From assembly GCF_000264905.1 (NCBI RefSeq), contig NW_006763136.1, positions 929,646 through 993,645 of the forward strand: 64,000 bases of DNA. The letters run 5' to 3'. This document shows, piece by piece, positions 46,674 through 58,144 of this stretch (the first letter of the stretch is position 1; each line of letters starts with the position of its first letter). This stretch comes from Stereum hirsutum FP-91666 SS1. Taxonomy: Eukaryota; Basidiomycota; Agaricomycetes; Russulales; Stereaceae. A program made the translations under genes and the position numbers. Under the pieces are notes generated by a model. That model was not told the DNA's origin. It saw nothing but the letters and a program-made list of their open reading frames with translations, and did no database searches.

Positions 46674-49600
46674 TCAATAGGTCCCCGTCGAGCCCGAACC
46701 ATTCACCGGCTGATGCTGATGCTGCAAGGAAGGCGACGACATAATACCCTGGCCCGGCCTCGGTGGCGATTGCTGTCCCTGTCCTCCCATTCCAAGTGAC
46801 ACGTTCGCGGGACTCCGATTCTGCAAATGCGGCGACATCGAATGTGACATCGAGATCCCATGGGCTCCGTGGGCTGCACCGGCAGCAAGAGCCGCAGGTG
46901 AGACTCTGCCTTGCACCTGTGGCGTAAGGTGCGGCGACGCCGAGAGATGTCCATGACTGAGGTTCCCGGACGAAGTCCTCCTCATCCCACCCTGGATCCC
47001 ATTGCCGTTCATATCACCCACAGGCGCAGACTGCTGGGGCTGTTGCGAGGCCGCCCATTGCATCTGGCGAGAGGCAGGAAGCTTAAGGTCCAAGTTCATC
47101 CCGGCGCCCATCCGCATTCCCTGGCTCTGCTGCTGCTGTTGCTGCTGCTGAGTGAGGTTATGATTCGTGTTGACGTTGACTCCGTGAGCCAATGGAAGGT
47201 TGTAATTCGCCCCGTTAGGAGCGACGTGGCCCATGTACGCCGCAGGTCTCGATCCATTCGTCGACGGCATGCCCGCAGCGCCACCATTACCTCCTAAATC
47301 CTGCTGCTGCTGACCCCCATGCGTGGCTGCGAACTGCTTGAGAGCCTGCATCTGTTGTATGGTCAGACCCTGCATATTGGGGTACGCGGGGTAACTCTGC
47401 GCTCCATTCTGCATAGCGTTCGACGAGAACCCGTTCATATGATATCCGTTCGGCATGGTAATGGCGTGGTGCGGGTTTGGTGGCTTGAGTTGCATAGGGA
47501 TATTATGGGCAGGGTTCGCGTGAGCGGAGACGGGTGACGCAGAGGAGGCGGAGGCGGGGAGGCTACCGTCAGCGACAGGAGCTGACGATGTGGACATGTC
47601 GTGAGAAATGTGCGTGGGCGTGTGGGTGGCATTGTGACCGTTCACCATCGGAGGAGCAGAAGCGGAAGAGGGATGTGGCGGAGACAATTGGGCGCCCTGG
47701 CCGTCGGATTGAGCGATGCCAGGTGTTGAACCGGAACGCATCCCTCCATTCGACGAGAGGCGAACTTGCGGAACATTCATGGATTTCTTCATTTGAGCCT
47801 GCATCGAGATTGGCGTTCCGCCAGCCTGCGGCATAGACAAGGCAACACCGGCTTCGTGAGCTGGTCGAGGTTGCTGCATCTGTTGTTGCTGATTCTGGTA
47901 GGCGGTATTCGGGACGGCAGGGGGAGCCATGGGACGGCCGGGAGCACGGGTCATGTTGTAGTTCGCGAATCTAGTAATTGGCGCAACGGCTTGTGTCTGG
48001 CCGTTGGCACCCTTAAGGAAGAGCGTTGAGTCGGTGCTGAGCCTCTGGTGGTCATCGGGACGTAAAATCGACATAGTATGACGCAAATACCTATAATGGT
48101 GGATATATCGTTAGGGTTGGAGAAAGCGATGTGAACTAAAGAGACTTACTCGGGAGAATAATTGTCGACCAGTACCCGGTCTTGCTCGTCAGGGCCATCA
48201 GGACCGACGGGCGGTTCGTCGTCGTGATCATAGCGCCACCGTTCAGTTATCCTTCGAGCACGCTCTCGTTCCTCCGCAGAATCTTCATCGGACGAGTCCT
48301 CAGAGTGTCGCAGACGAGGTCGGCGCAAAAACTCCTCCTCGTCGTCTTGTCGAGACCCTCTTGGAGGGAGCCCTCGGCGATCCACTCGTACGACGCCACC
48401 GCGACCACGTCTCATCCGTACTGCACGATAGTGTCGCGGCGACTCGTCCTGGGAGTCAGAAGAGGTTGGAGGAGTGATAGTAGGACACCAATATCGACCT
48501 GAGAGTCCGACGGGGTCCGGCTGGTGAGGATTCTGCTCAACGAGAAGACGTAAGTACACTGTCATAGAGGGAAACCAGAAGACCTACGTCGATACCGTCC
48601 TCCCAATACGAATTGGTCGCCTTGATCTGTAGGACTCCTCGTTCGATTTCGCTCTGAATGGCCGCCACCCGGTCCTTCGGTCGCATAGGAGTCTCCATGG
48701 CTGGAAGGTTGTCTGCGGCAGAAGGCTTGATGCGAATCGAGCTGTTAAGGAAGTCAGGATTATATACGACGGAGAACAAGGTGGACTAAAACGGACAGTT
48801 GTGCTGGTTTTGGTTTCTTCGGTGGCTGACGTTCCTTGTCGAAAAACATTTCTTCATCCTCCTTGACGCCCAGAGCAGGAAACTTCCGCTTCATACTAGC
48901 CATATTCTCGCGTATCTCCCAAACTGCCCTCCCGTGGCGCACTGCTTCTCGTTTGATGGTTTCGCGATTATTAGTCGCCACAGCCAGTTCTTGGGTCATT
49001 AGAAGCTCCTGCTGAAGCCTTACGAGCTTCTCTGATGACGAAGCCTGAGCAGCACGAGTTTTACGAATGGCCTTGACGTCTCGTCGGCGGAAACAAACAT
49101 AAGATTCGTTCTGTGTGTCGGCCTCGTCGTACTAAAATACAAAAGTCAGGTAAGCCTAAGAAAGCAAGAAGAAGAGGAATATCTTACATTCAGCGCAGGG
49201 ATAACTCTGTGGCCACCGCGTTCGATCCGGCGCTCTTTCCAGTAAGAGTAGACAAGCTTGGCGTAACGGAGCATTTGTGGTGGCGGAGGGATCCATGACG
49301 GGACAACAAAAGCAGCAAAGGTATCGGGGGGTAACGGCGATGCGAAGGTGTCTTGATAATCTGAAAATGGAGGGAAATGACCTCCGGATTCGAGACCCTG
49401 TAAACCGAGATAATCAGCACTCTGAGGGTCACACTCGTCGCGCCTACTTACATGATGGAGGTAGGCGGTCTTTTCGTTAGTTACCTTCTCGAAGAGGCCC
49501 ATGACGAGCTCAAGCTCATCCTCTGTCATGACCACTGGCTGTGGTACATCTGGTTCCTTTCCCTTTGCCTTTGCACTCCGTTGGGACGTGCGTGTGGCGG

Positions 49601-50269
49601 TCCCAGCCGTAGAGAGAGCGCCCTGGGCAGAGGTGCCCTCGCCACGCGCCTCCTCGTTGTTCTTGTCTAGCCAATCTTTGTCTCGCTCATCCATATAATA
49701 TGTGAAGCCATTGGCAAGGGCGTCCGAGATGGATTCCTCGACGCACTCCGATGTCTTAAGATAATGGTGGGGATCTGTCCATTTCGAGGTAGGATAGAGC
49801 TCTTCGTAGTTATCGACCGTGCCGGTGCTGTCCGGGATGGGAATGTATGCTGCCCTGTCTGGCGCTGCCGGGGCCGATGCCGCCGCTCCTCGCGTGGGGC
49901 GCTGCACCGACGCTGAATGCCGGGCGGCAGCGGAAAGCACAGCTTGGAGATGGTGTTCCTAAACGCAGAAGCTTAGTCAGCATGCTCCGGGGACACATCG
50001 CCGGACCCGCCAGCCAATCAGAAGGCGACACGCGGGGGTCCGCCAACAAGGGTCGCCACGTAGGAGAGGGGGTCGACGACAGGACTCACGTTGGCATCCT
50101 CAGCATCGACGCCGGCAGTCGAGACGACACGGACCTTCTCCTCGTCCTCGTCGAAGCCCAGGGGATCAGCATCAATGGATCCCTGGACGATGCGAAGACG
50201 AGTCTTGTTAGTGACACGGTTGCGGTTTCGAAGAGTCGAGGGGCCGCTGGACGAGTTGGCGCGGGGCAT
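46674..50269 (-). CDS. EPL1: Enhancer of polycomb-like protein 1 (NuA4 histone acetyltransferase subunit)
   Basis: The ATG at 50269 gives MPRANSSSGPSTLRNRNRVT, then NKTRLRIVQGSIDADPLGFD, the conserved start of fungal Epl1. The EPcA domain follows: AAYIPIPDSTGTVDNYEELY, FTYYMDERDKDWLDKNN, ELELVMGLFEKVTNEKTAYL, FVVPSWIPPPPQMLRYAKLV and YSYWKERRIERGGHRVIPAL, then YDEADTQNESYVCFRRRD, after which comes the long coiled helix ending in KRKFPALGVKEDEEMFFDK. A linker and an acidic/Arg-rich exon lead to a Gln-, Pro-, Asn- and Met-rich tail that includes eight consecutive Gln. About seven exons, roughly 1,050 residues. In yeast, Epl1 holds the Esa1 catalytic core (piccolo NuA4) to nucleosomes for H4/H2A acetylation. 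Intact by reading. Confidence 0.92.
47127..47150. repeat. CTG/TTG trinucleotide run encoding polyglutamine in EPL1
   Basis: Eight triplets (CTG with one TTG) on the + strand correspond to eight Gln codons on the minus strand within the low-complexity tail. Such runs vary in length between strains. Confidence 0.8.
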
Positions 50270-51076
50270 TTCATGGAGGAAGGTGAGCGATGCAGAGAAT
50301 AAATTAGCAGTGGGCGGGGCTCGAGAACGCGAAGGATGTGCTACGGCTCGCTCGCTGGGCTCGTCGACTCGTGCGGCGCTGGCGGGGCTCGTTGATTGGG
50401 GCGACGCCGGAGAATTTTGGCCGAGATCTCGGGCCGGTAACACGAATTGTAGGTCACCCGCTCTATTTGGTCGGGGTAAACACCGTCTGTCCCCTTTCGT
50501 CCTGCCACCATCTCCTCCCTCTGCATCTCAGAAAAATACATCCCGCTTTGTTCTCAGTATCTGTGTCAGAGAGAACTTTTGTTCTCGTGCTTGCCGCAGT
50601 TCTCTGGTGCCCGCATACTAACGAACCACTCGATCGGGGCACGCGCCACCGTTATTGTTTCATCGTTGTTCAATGTTTGTGCCATTCTTGATGTGGCACG
50701 AGGCTTTGTGGGGCCAATTTCGTCCTTTTTTCCCAATGTCCGCAGGTGTTTTGCTGATACGCATACACCGTTGGCCCCTCACCGCACCTGAATCTACTGG
50801 AGGGTTCACGACGGCAGTGATACGCACATAAAATATTCTCCAGTCGTTATCGATGTCACCTCTGTTTCGGTACGGCTACTCGAATTCACTTCGCCTTTTG
50901 TGTTCATGATCTCAGGCGTGCCGCGTTATCGGTTATAGAAGTTGAGCTCCGTATGCCAGTATCCAGGGCTATTCACATCGTATCAACATCCACTGCTTGT
51001 GACTTTCCTATCAAGAAGTACTCCCACCGACAATTAGCTCGAAAAGATCGCCCTTCCGACTGAGGAGCTCGACACT
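50270..51076. promoter_or_regulatory. Shared upstream region of EPL1 and the gene at 51077
   Basis: 807 bp between two divergent start codons. Open frames exist but look accidental. No TATA-like string stands out near either gene. Confidence 0.45.
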
Positions 51077-51736
51077 ATGAACACCGACGACAGAGACACC
51101 ATTCTCGCCATTCTCCTCACAGATTCCTCTTCATGGCAACAGCTCGTCGCGTTTGCTCCTCGCACCTCGGATGCCGCCACCGACGCGAATCTACGCAACC
51201 GCTACATGGCTCTACTAGCGCTACACGTTCGACACCAATCAGCAGACAAGGCAGAAGACCTGCGCCTCGTCATGTATCTCCTTGACCAAGAGGTCCTATA
51301 TCACCGTCAGGCGGATCATTACCGCTCATCCATCTCCCTCGCCTGCTATCTCTTAGCGCGATACCGTCAGCCCTCTCACCTGTGGGCCATTTGGGCAGCT
51401 CGCGAAGCCAACTTTGACGCGTTAAAGAGCGTCGACTCGCATTATATGTGGTACGCCACATCCGGAGTAGAGAATGCCAAGATGTATCTCGAAAGATGTG
51501 GAATGGGCGATGTGGGTGAAGGAGCAGCTGAGGATGGAGGCCGTGTGCGATGGTGGCGAGAATTGGTGGAAGATGCGGGAGATGAAGCAAAGGCATTCGA
51601 GGAGTTGAAGAGACAGGTCGTCGAGAGGATCAAAATGGACGTGACGTGTGGAATTACGGATGAGACGGTGGAAAAGTTTGTAGATGATTCATGGCGGTCG
51701 GAGACGAAGAGGTGGGAAGAGTCGCTGTTACCTTAA
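51077..51736 (+). CDS. Uncharacterised intronless helical protein
   Basis: A single uninterrupted exon of 219 codons. The translation is almost all helix-forming, with a Trp/Tyr-rich middle (HLWAIWAAREANFDALKSVD, then HYMWYATSG) and a charged C-terminal half. Several segments look like paired helices (YMALLALHVRHQ; SISLACYLLARYR), reminiscent of helical-repeat proteins, but I cannot assign a family. No signal peptide or membrane segment. Codon usage looks like that of the neighbours, and the frame is long for chance, so I consider it a real gene. Confidence 0.65.
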   Translation: MNTDDRDTILAILLTDSSSWQQLVAFAPRTSDAATDANLRNRYMALLALHVRHQSADKAEDLRLVMYLLDQEVLYHRQADHYRSSISLACYLLARYRQPSHLWAIWAAREANFDALKSVDSHYMWYATSGVENAKMYLERCGMGDVGEGAAEDGGRVRWWRELVEDAGDEAKAFEELKRQVVERIKMDVTCGITDETVEKFVDDSWRSETKRWEESLLP

Positions 51737-52274
51737 ATCATCCTCTTCCGCCACAGTGCGCCACCCTCTCCAAAGTCATAACATCGGTGTAGCTGTCCTA
51801 GGCCATTTTAATGTGATAACTCCGACAATATCAGACTGCATACTCTGTTGCTAGTTTCTAGTGGTCTTTGTTCACTATTGCCCGATGGAAGCGGTTGATG
51901 CGCTTACTTCAGACGGAAGGCGTCCTGTAACTCACGCCGTAATCCAGAGCCTATATCCCAATTCCAAGTGGGGTTTGTATGTTCACAGTACTGAGCGTAC
52001 TCTTAACTTGAAGAGTTTCAGCCGATGCTAACACTGATCTGGTCTCTGGCGAGGAAGTCGGAAGGATCTTCTGGACGTCAGAGCTGGGCACTCAGTAGGG
52101 AAAATCCCTGGAGGGCGACAACCCCGGACGAGTCATTTCCATTACTGACCATGATCATGAGCACATGCGTGCTAATGGGGCAAGGCTGCATGTGTAAATA
52201 CTGGACTCCAAAAACGAGTCAACACGCTAGAGGATTCCCCGCATTCCCAGTGCACGACGACCGGTAACTTCACC
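51737..52274. other. Intergenic region upstream of GNAT gene 2
   Basis: No gene recognised; the right part should be the promoter of the GNAT gene starting at 52275. Confidence 0.5.
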
Positions 52275-53114
52275 ATGTCCTCAAAGCCACTGTACACGAA
52301 TTCCTACAGCGAGCCTGCCCCGGAGGACCTCAGCAACTGCTATGGTCCCGACCCGTATGACCTCAACTTCATATGGCCCATCGACTTCTCACTCCTCGAA
52401 TCTGAACGTGTGAAGCTCGTCCCGTTCATCCCTCGTCTTCATGCACAAATCTACGTCGACCACGCAGCCTCTTCTCCGGATATGAGTCGGTGGCTGCCTT
52501 TCGATCTTTCTAAACTCGAAGACGTGCTGTCGTTCGTCGAGTCCTTCATACGCAGAAGTCCGAGCTGCATCGCGTTTGCAGTGATGGACAAGGGGAGCGA
52601 TGGGAAGGATGTGGAGGGGAAGATGGCGGGTGTGATCGCGTTGATTAAGAGCGACAAGAATTTGGTGACGGAGTTGGGATGGGTAGTGACGTTCCCCGAG
52701 TATCAACGCAGTAAGTGATGCTTCTATGCAAAGCATCTCATGATTTGTCTGGGAAAGGACTCATCGTGATTCCAAGCTTATGTGACGGGCAACGCGATCG
52801 GAATCCTGCTGAGATTCTGCCTCGAACTTCCGTCAAAGACGAAAGGCGCGCTGGGACTTCGGAGAGTGCAGTGGACAGCAAATCCACTGAACCTCAAGAG
52901 TATAGCCGCCGCAAAAAGGATGGGTATGAAGGAGGAAGGGACGCACAGATGGGTATTCGTGTTGGCGGAGGGTAAAGAAGGCCATGCGACGAGAGAGGGA
53001 GACCCGAAGCAGAGTCGGCTTGGTCGAGGAAGCACGATGTTAGCAATGTGTTGCGATGACTGGGAGAATGGAGGAAGGGAGTTCGTACAGAAGATGATCG
53101 ACCTCAGGCGGTGA
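52275..53114 (+). CDS. GNAT-type N-acetyltransferase, intron-containing paralogue
   Basis: Two exons (52275-52710 and 52777-53114) close exactly to 257 codons plus stop. The order of motifs copies the gene at 32616-33419: CYGPDPYDLNFIWPIDF, VKLVPFIPRLHAQIY, MAGVIALIKSD, ELGWVVTFPEYQRTYVTGNA (start of the acetyl-CoA-binding helix), GALGLRRVQWTANPLNLKS, AKRMGMKEEGTHRWVF and CCDDWENG. The intron interrupts the Thr codon of QRT-YVT. Substrate unknown. Between the two copies most changes are conservative, which suggests both are under selection. Confidence 0.85.
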
Positions 53115-53395
53115 AGTGTACCGTGATGATGTATGTAGAAGCCTGAGGTTGGCCGGTTGGTTGAAAGTTGCCCAGTGTTGGGGCCACATGTGGCACCGCA
53201 GTGACACGCTGAGTTTGAATATCTACACCCGCGCTGACCATGTTTTAGGCCTCTTGCGCGTCCTGCAACTGATCTCCCACCATATTCTTTCCAATTGGTG
53301 TATCTTCTTTCGCCTCTTCATCTTGTCGTATACTGTCCACTGAGAGTAACAGGGCTATTTGTTGTACTCTTCAAGCATGGCATCCCAATTCTTGA
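53115..53395. other. Gap after GNAT gene 2
   Basis: About 280 bp with no recognisable gene; it may contain the missing 5' part of the decayed F-box/LRR-like gene that follows. Confidence 0.4.
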
Positions 53396-54506
53396 GCTGG
53401 AATATCCAGCCAGTCGAACACCCCACCCTTTCTATGTGGTTGCCTATGTGCTCTCGACGACACCCCACCTCTTCTGGAATCGCTTGAACTCAATGTTCCT
53501 TGTGATTCAGACCCGACTATCGCCTACTATCTCACGCCATCTTGCTTTAGGACCTCTAGGATGTCGACTGCGCCATTGAGGGATATTGTCCTCGCTAATT
53601 TCACCATTCCTTGGTCATTCATTCCTACGGCCAATCTCACCCGTTTATCCATCGTCTTGACGGCTAATCACACTGCTCATGGTATGCCGAAGAAGATCAC
53701 AGAGCTCGTTGGACGACTCCAATGCATGTCAAACCTCGAATCATTGATCCTGACCAACGCCGTGCGCATCCGAGCACCAACTTCCCTGCCGACACACGAC
53801 CAACTCATGTCTCTCCCCTCGCTTCGTTCTTTGAAATTGCGAGGTCGTGCCATTGACTGCGGTTGCTTGCCCGCGTTTTTCATCATCCATCCGACCACCA
53901 ACTGCGACCTGGGGTTTTCTGTTCTTGATCAACGCGATGTCCAGGCGCTGCAGCTTCCTTATTTTGATGCTCCCGACCATGCGTCCGCACTCCGAAGCCG
54001 AGCCTCAAACCTTGGTGATCTGGAAATTTCGTTTCCGATGTCAAGGGAACTCATAGTGTCTTCAATTCATTCCTCGACGAAGCTCGTTGTGTCCATCTGC
54101 ATAGTTCAGGACACTCCTTCGTTCCGCGATAGGTGCTTCTCACTCCTTCCCTTTGTGCATCAATTGGCACACTCTGTTCAGGAAGTTCATCGCTCTGGAG
54201 TCTGTCCGATATACAGGAACGGGCCATTCATTCTTCACGGCTCTAGCTACTCTATGCCCCACACTTAATTCTGCCTTTCTGAATATAACCTACTCCCTTC
54301 CTGAGCCATTCTTTCCGAAAATGAAACGCCTCATCATCTACTGCCCGAATTTGCCGATCAAGTCGCTTTTGAATTACATATCTGTGAAGCGTGAGCGAGG
54401 CTATACTTTGCCTTATTTAGTTCTCTATGTAAACACTATACCAGATCTCCAGTTCGAGGCCTTGAAAAACCTTGTCAATGTACTTATGGTATTCAATTTC
54501 GGATAG
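53396..54506 (+). pseudogene. Decayed F-box/LRR-like gene
   Basis: From 53396 one frame reads CLCALDDTPPLLESLELNV, RDIVLANFTIPWSFIP, LTRLSIVLTAN, MSNLESLILTNAVRI and SLPSLRSLKLRGRAIDC, the spacing of Leu-rich strands typical of fungal F-box proteins. At about 54150-54180 the sensible reading moves to the next frame: WHTLFRKFIALESVRYTGTG, TLCPTLNSAFLNI and FPKMKRLIIYCPNLPIKS, ending at a stop at 54504-54506. No intron with proper borders explains the shift, and I see no F-box or start codon in frame before 53396. A pseudogene truncated at the 5' end with a one-base frameshift is the simplest reading; sequencing error is the alternative. F-box proteins recruit substrates to SCF ubiquitin ligases. 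Confidence 0.55.
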
Positions 54507-55065
54507 TTTCTTATATATACATTTGGGAGGGAGGTTCTGATCATCCAGGAAAACCACCACAATTGTATTCTTACTCTGACTTTCCATCAACCGTCTGAGT
54601 ATCAGGTTGAGAGCTGTTGAGAGCCACCACGGGCCACGCCACACGGAGAAGAGAGTAACAAGAGATTAGATTAGATTAGATTTCGTCATTTCAGATCAGC
54701 CGCCCTGTGTTCAACTAAACTTCGACAGCTTTGAATAATCGCCATACCATGGATATCTCATGCTGTCCTTGTCCGCCCTTACGGTCTGAAGACGTTGGTA
54801 TATTCAGCTGTACTCTTTCCTTCGTTCTTTCAGATCGCTGTATTATAGTGCTATTCAGCCCGAGTCAGTCAGGATAAGGTCGCATTTTCCGTGATAAACA
54901 CATCTTCCCACCGAGGGTCGACTCGGGAGTTATCAGAGTTAGGTGCTATCTCAAGACGATGAGAGCATATGTTATCATTATGTTTAGCACGGGACCCATA
55001 CCTTCTGCTCTCTTATAACTCCCTACGGCTACCCCGACTTCGCCTGTCATTCAGCGACTGGTACT
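54507..55065. other. Intergenic region upstream of M20 gene 2
   Basis: No gene recognised. Contains a GATTA tandem repeat (54664-54682) and CTCTTATAAC (about 55009-55018), a weak TATA-like string some 50 bases before the ATG at 55066. Confidence 0.5.
54664..54682. repeat. (GATTA) tandem repeat
   Basis: Three full GATTA units plus GATT in a row; a small microsatellite in non-coding sequence. Confidence 0.85.
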
Positions 55066-57657
55066 ATGGCATTGATGCCGTCCCTCGATGAAAAATCTGG
55101 CAAGACCGAGCTTCTCCCATCTTCTTCGTCTAACTCACCTCCTCCGAATTTCGAGGGGAAAAGGTCGAAGTGGAACTACCTTGCTTTCGCTGTCCTTGGG
55201 TCTCTTGCCCTTGTCCAGACCGCAAATCAAGCAGGCTTGTCGGATACTCTCCTTGCCACGATCGGATCATTCAGGACGGAGGCATCAAGAGCGGAACTTT
55301 GTCCGCAGGAGGGAGCTCTGTATCCCCACAAGGAGTATGCGCTGTTCCAGACGTTGACGGATAGTTATGGGACAGAAGAGTTCAAGGCAAGGGCCATAGA
55401 TTGGGTGAGTTCTTTGCGTTAGTTTTGCTGTACCAGGGGCGGTTCTGAGAGTTGTGCATTGGCGCTACAGATTGCGGGGGCAATTCAGGTTGAGTGAGTA
55501 GTGTTCGTTGATTGGCAAGGAGTATGAAGAATATTAACGACTGAAGATGAATTAGAACTGAGTCCTATGATGCAATGGGTGAGGTTGGCGAGGATCCTCG
55601 ATGGGACAAGTTCGCCGACTTCCATGATTACTTGGCAAAGGCGTTTCCCTTGACGCAAGTATTATTTATCGCAATACGCAGCTCGACATTCATCACTCGC
55701 TTTTTTCTTACTACAGACACGCTACCGCGAAGCTCACGAAAGTCCATACTTATGGCTTGGTCTATCATTGGCAAGGCTCCGACAGTTCGTTGAAGCCGGC
55801 GCTGCTGACTGCTCACCAAGGTACGCCGAATCATTGTCTTTCGGGCCAGCATCAAGCTGAACTTGAACGTAGATGTCGTTCCTGTGCATCCCGATACGGT
55901 GGACGAATGGGTTCACCCGCCCTACTCTGGCTACTACGACGGTATGTGCCTCAATGTATTCTATCCGATCGTCTGAATGTTGAACGTACCCGCTGCAGGT
56001 GAATACGTCTGGGGTCGAGGATCCTTGGACGACAAGAGTGGTCTAGTGGGACTGTTGTGAGTTCATCTTTCCTGTCCTCTGATGGTCCAGTATTTCCACT
56101 CATGTCTCGCAGGTCGTCCGCAGAAGTGCTTCTCGAGCACTCTTTTAGGCCTGTCCGAACAATCGTCTTTGCTTTCGGGTTTGACGAAGAATCGGGCCCT
56201 GTTCATGTCAGTCTTCGACCAAGTCTATGTCTGCTGTGCTCAACTAGCTCACTCTTCGTCCAGAGCGCTGGTCACCTTAATGATTACTTGCTAGCCACAT
56301 ACGGCAAAGACGGATTTTCCATCCTTGTAGACGAAGGAGGTGTGTTCTTTTCACTCTAGCTCCACCCTGCTGGATACGTCTAACGGCAAGCATGGTAGGA
56401 GGATGGGGTGAATCGTATGGGTCTGACATGGCTAGTGTCGGGATAGGAGAAAAGGGCTCTATCAGCGTAAAGTTGCAAGTCGCCTCGCCTGGGGGACACT
56501 CCAGCGTCCCACCTCCACACACTGTAAGAGATATTGCATTCCTCTTTATTTCCACACCACTAACATAGCATCATCCCCACTGAATATCAGAGCATCGGCA
56601 TTCTCGCTGCCCTCCTTGTGACCTACGAAGACAATCCTTTCCCTGTTCAGCTTGCTCGCGACACGCCCATATACGAGACTGTTCAATGTCTCGCCATGCA
56701 TTCAAAATCAATCGACTCAACTCTGCGTAAATTTATTAAGGAATCGACCACGAGCGATAAGGCGTTGAAGAAAGCGAGCGAGCTACTCGCTGAGAATATA
56801 AAGATGAAGAGCCTGATCAGCACCACGCAGGCAATCGATATCGTCAATGGTGGAGTAAAGAGTACGTCCTTCTCTCAATAATGTTGTAAACGTAACTCCT
56901 CACGATCTCGCAGCGAATGCGTTGCCTGAGCAGGCCTACGCCATCGTCAACCATAGGGTCGCCACTGATAGGTACGCCTTCACCTTCGTAATCATCAATC
57001 CCACATGCCATCCAGTTGACTGACCGTTCTGTATATATACAGCTCTATTGCAGCGACTCAGAAACGCGACACCGATCTTCTGATACCCCTCGCCGAACGC
57101 TTCAACCTCTCGTTCACAGCATTCGGGTCTCTCGTTTCAGAAGCAGATGTCCCAGCCTACGGAAATCTCGCTCTAACTGGTGGAGGGATTGACCCCGCAC
57201 CGGTTTCCCCTATCGATGCAGAGCCGTTCAAAGTGTTGAGTGGGTCCATTCGTGCAGCGTATAACACACATAGAGGCATCGAGGATGGGGGACCGAAGGA
57301 CGAGCTCGTTGTGAGTCCCGGGATCACAACCGGGAATACTGGTGCGTTCAAAGTCTTTCTTAGTCACATCTTTCTGGAGCGCGAAGGCAAGGTGGCTTAT
57401 GGTCAACAAAGATACAAGGCATTACTGGGGCTTGACGAGGCATATCTTCCGCTATGCGCATATGTATAACGGTAACGCCACGGCTGGAATACGCACCGGT
57501 GTACACACTACCAACGAAGGTACGCATCTGCTGCTGTATTGAACTCCTTAGATCGATTGACGGATTTGTCGTAGCCGTCCGTGCGGTCGACTTCGTTGAA
57601 AGCATTAGGTATTACACTGCGTTGATCATGAACTTGAACGAAGCGGCAGACCTCTAG
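55066..57657 (+). CDS. Membrane-anchored M20 carboxypeptidase, carboxypeptidase S-like (copy 2)
   Basis: The ATG at 55066 starts a Ser-rich cytosolic tail, then an anchor (YLAFAVLGSLALVQ) and a luminal domain from LCPQEGALYP. M20 landmarks: LTAHQ-DVVPVHPDTVDEW-HPPYSGYYD across introns, WGRGSLDDKSGLVG, AFGFDEESG, LVDEG, ASPGGHSSVPPPHT, ALPEQAYAIVNHRVATD and RHYWGLTRHIFRYAH. It ends YYTALIMNLNEAADL. Exon layout parallels copies 1 and 3, with more than twelve introns of 50-80 bp. The lid-domain text SIGILAALLVTYEDNPFPVQ and QLARDTPIYETVQCLAMHS is closer to copy 3 than to copy 1, and copy 3 begins only 488 bp downstream, so 2 and 3 are a tandem duplicate pair. Confidence 0.88.
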
Positions 57658-58144
57658 AGAGCCTGCCTTTATGTACGCTATATGAGATGTACTGTTCGCA
57701 AGGATCCACGGCTTTGCAACCGAACGTTTGGATGGCAATGCCACCACGAAGGTGGCGAGGCGCCAATGTGGCGCAACAGGGGCCTCGGAGCTCGGGGTGT
57801 GATCGGAGCTCGTTCCGCTTCCTCCGCTTCGAGTGTTGTTCACAATCCACTCGAGCCACATGGGCCATAAGTATTTTCCTCGCCTTTCCCAAGTCTTTCC
57901 TGGTCCATGAGCCTTGATCTCAACGCAGAATAGGACATGATTACTCTTAGCTTGAACAAAAGATTGGGTTACGCGCAAAAGGCTTAGTTAGACGCAATGC
58001 TCATAAGGCCGCAAGCGCTCGGCGCGTTGTGAATTCCATGTGAACATGGTGTGCTATGACTGTGCTATAGGCGCCTATCAGCCGTCTCACATAACTTATA
58101 ACCTCGGTAGAATTACAGCTCTCGTTGACTTGATACCCGCCGCT
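57658..58144. other. Spacer between tandem M20 genes 2 and 3
   Basis: Only about 490 bp, with no recognisable gene. Overlapping short frames on both strands; it should contain the promoter of copy 3. Confidence 0.5.
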
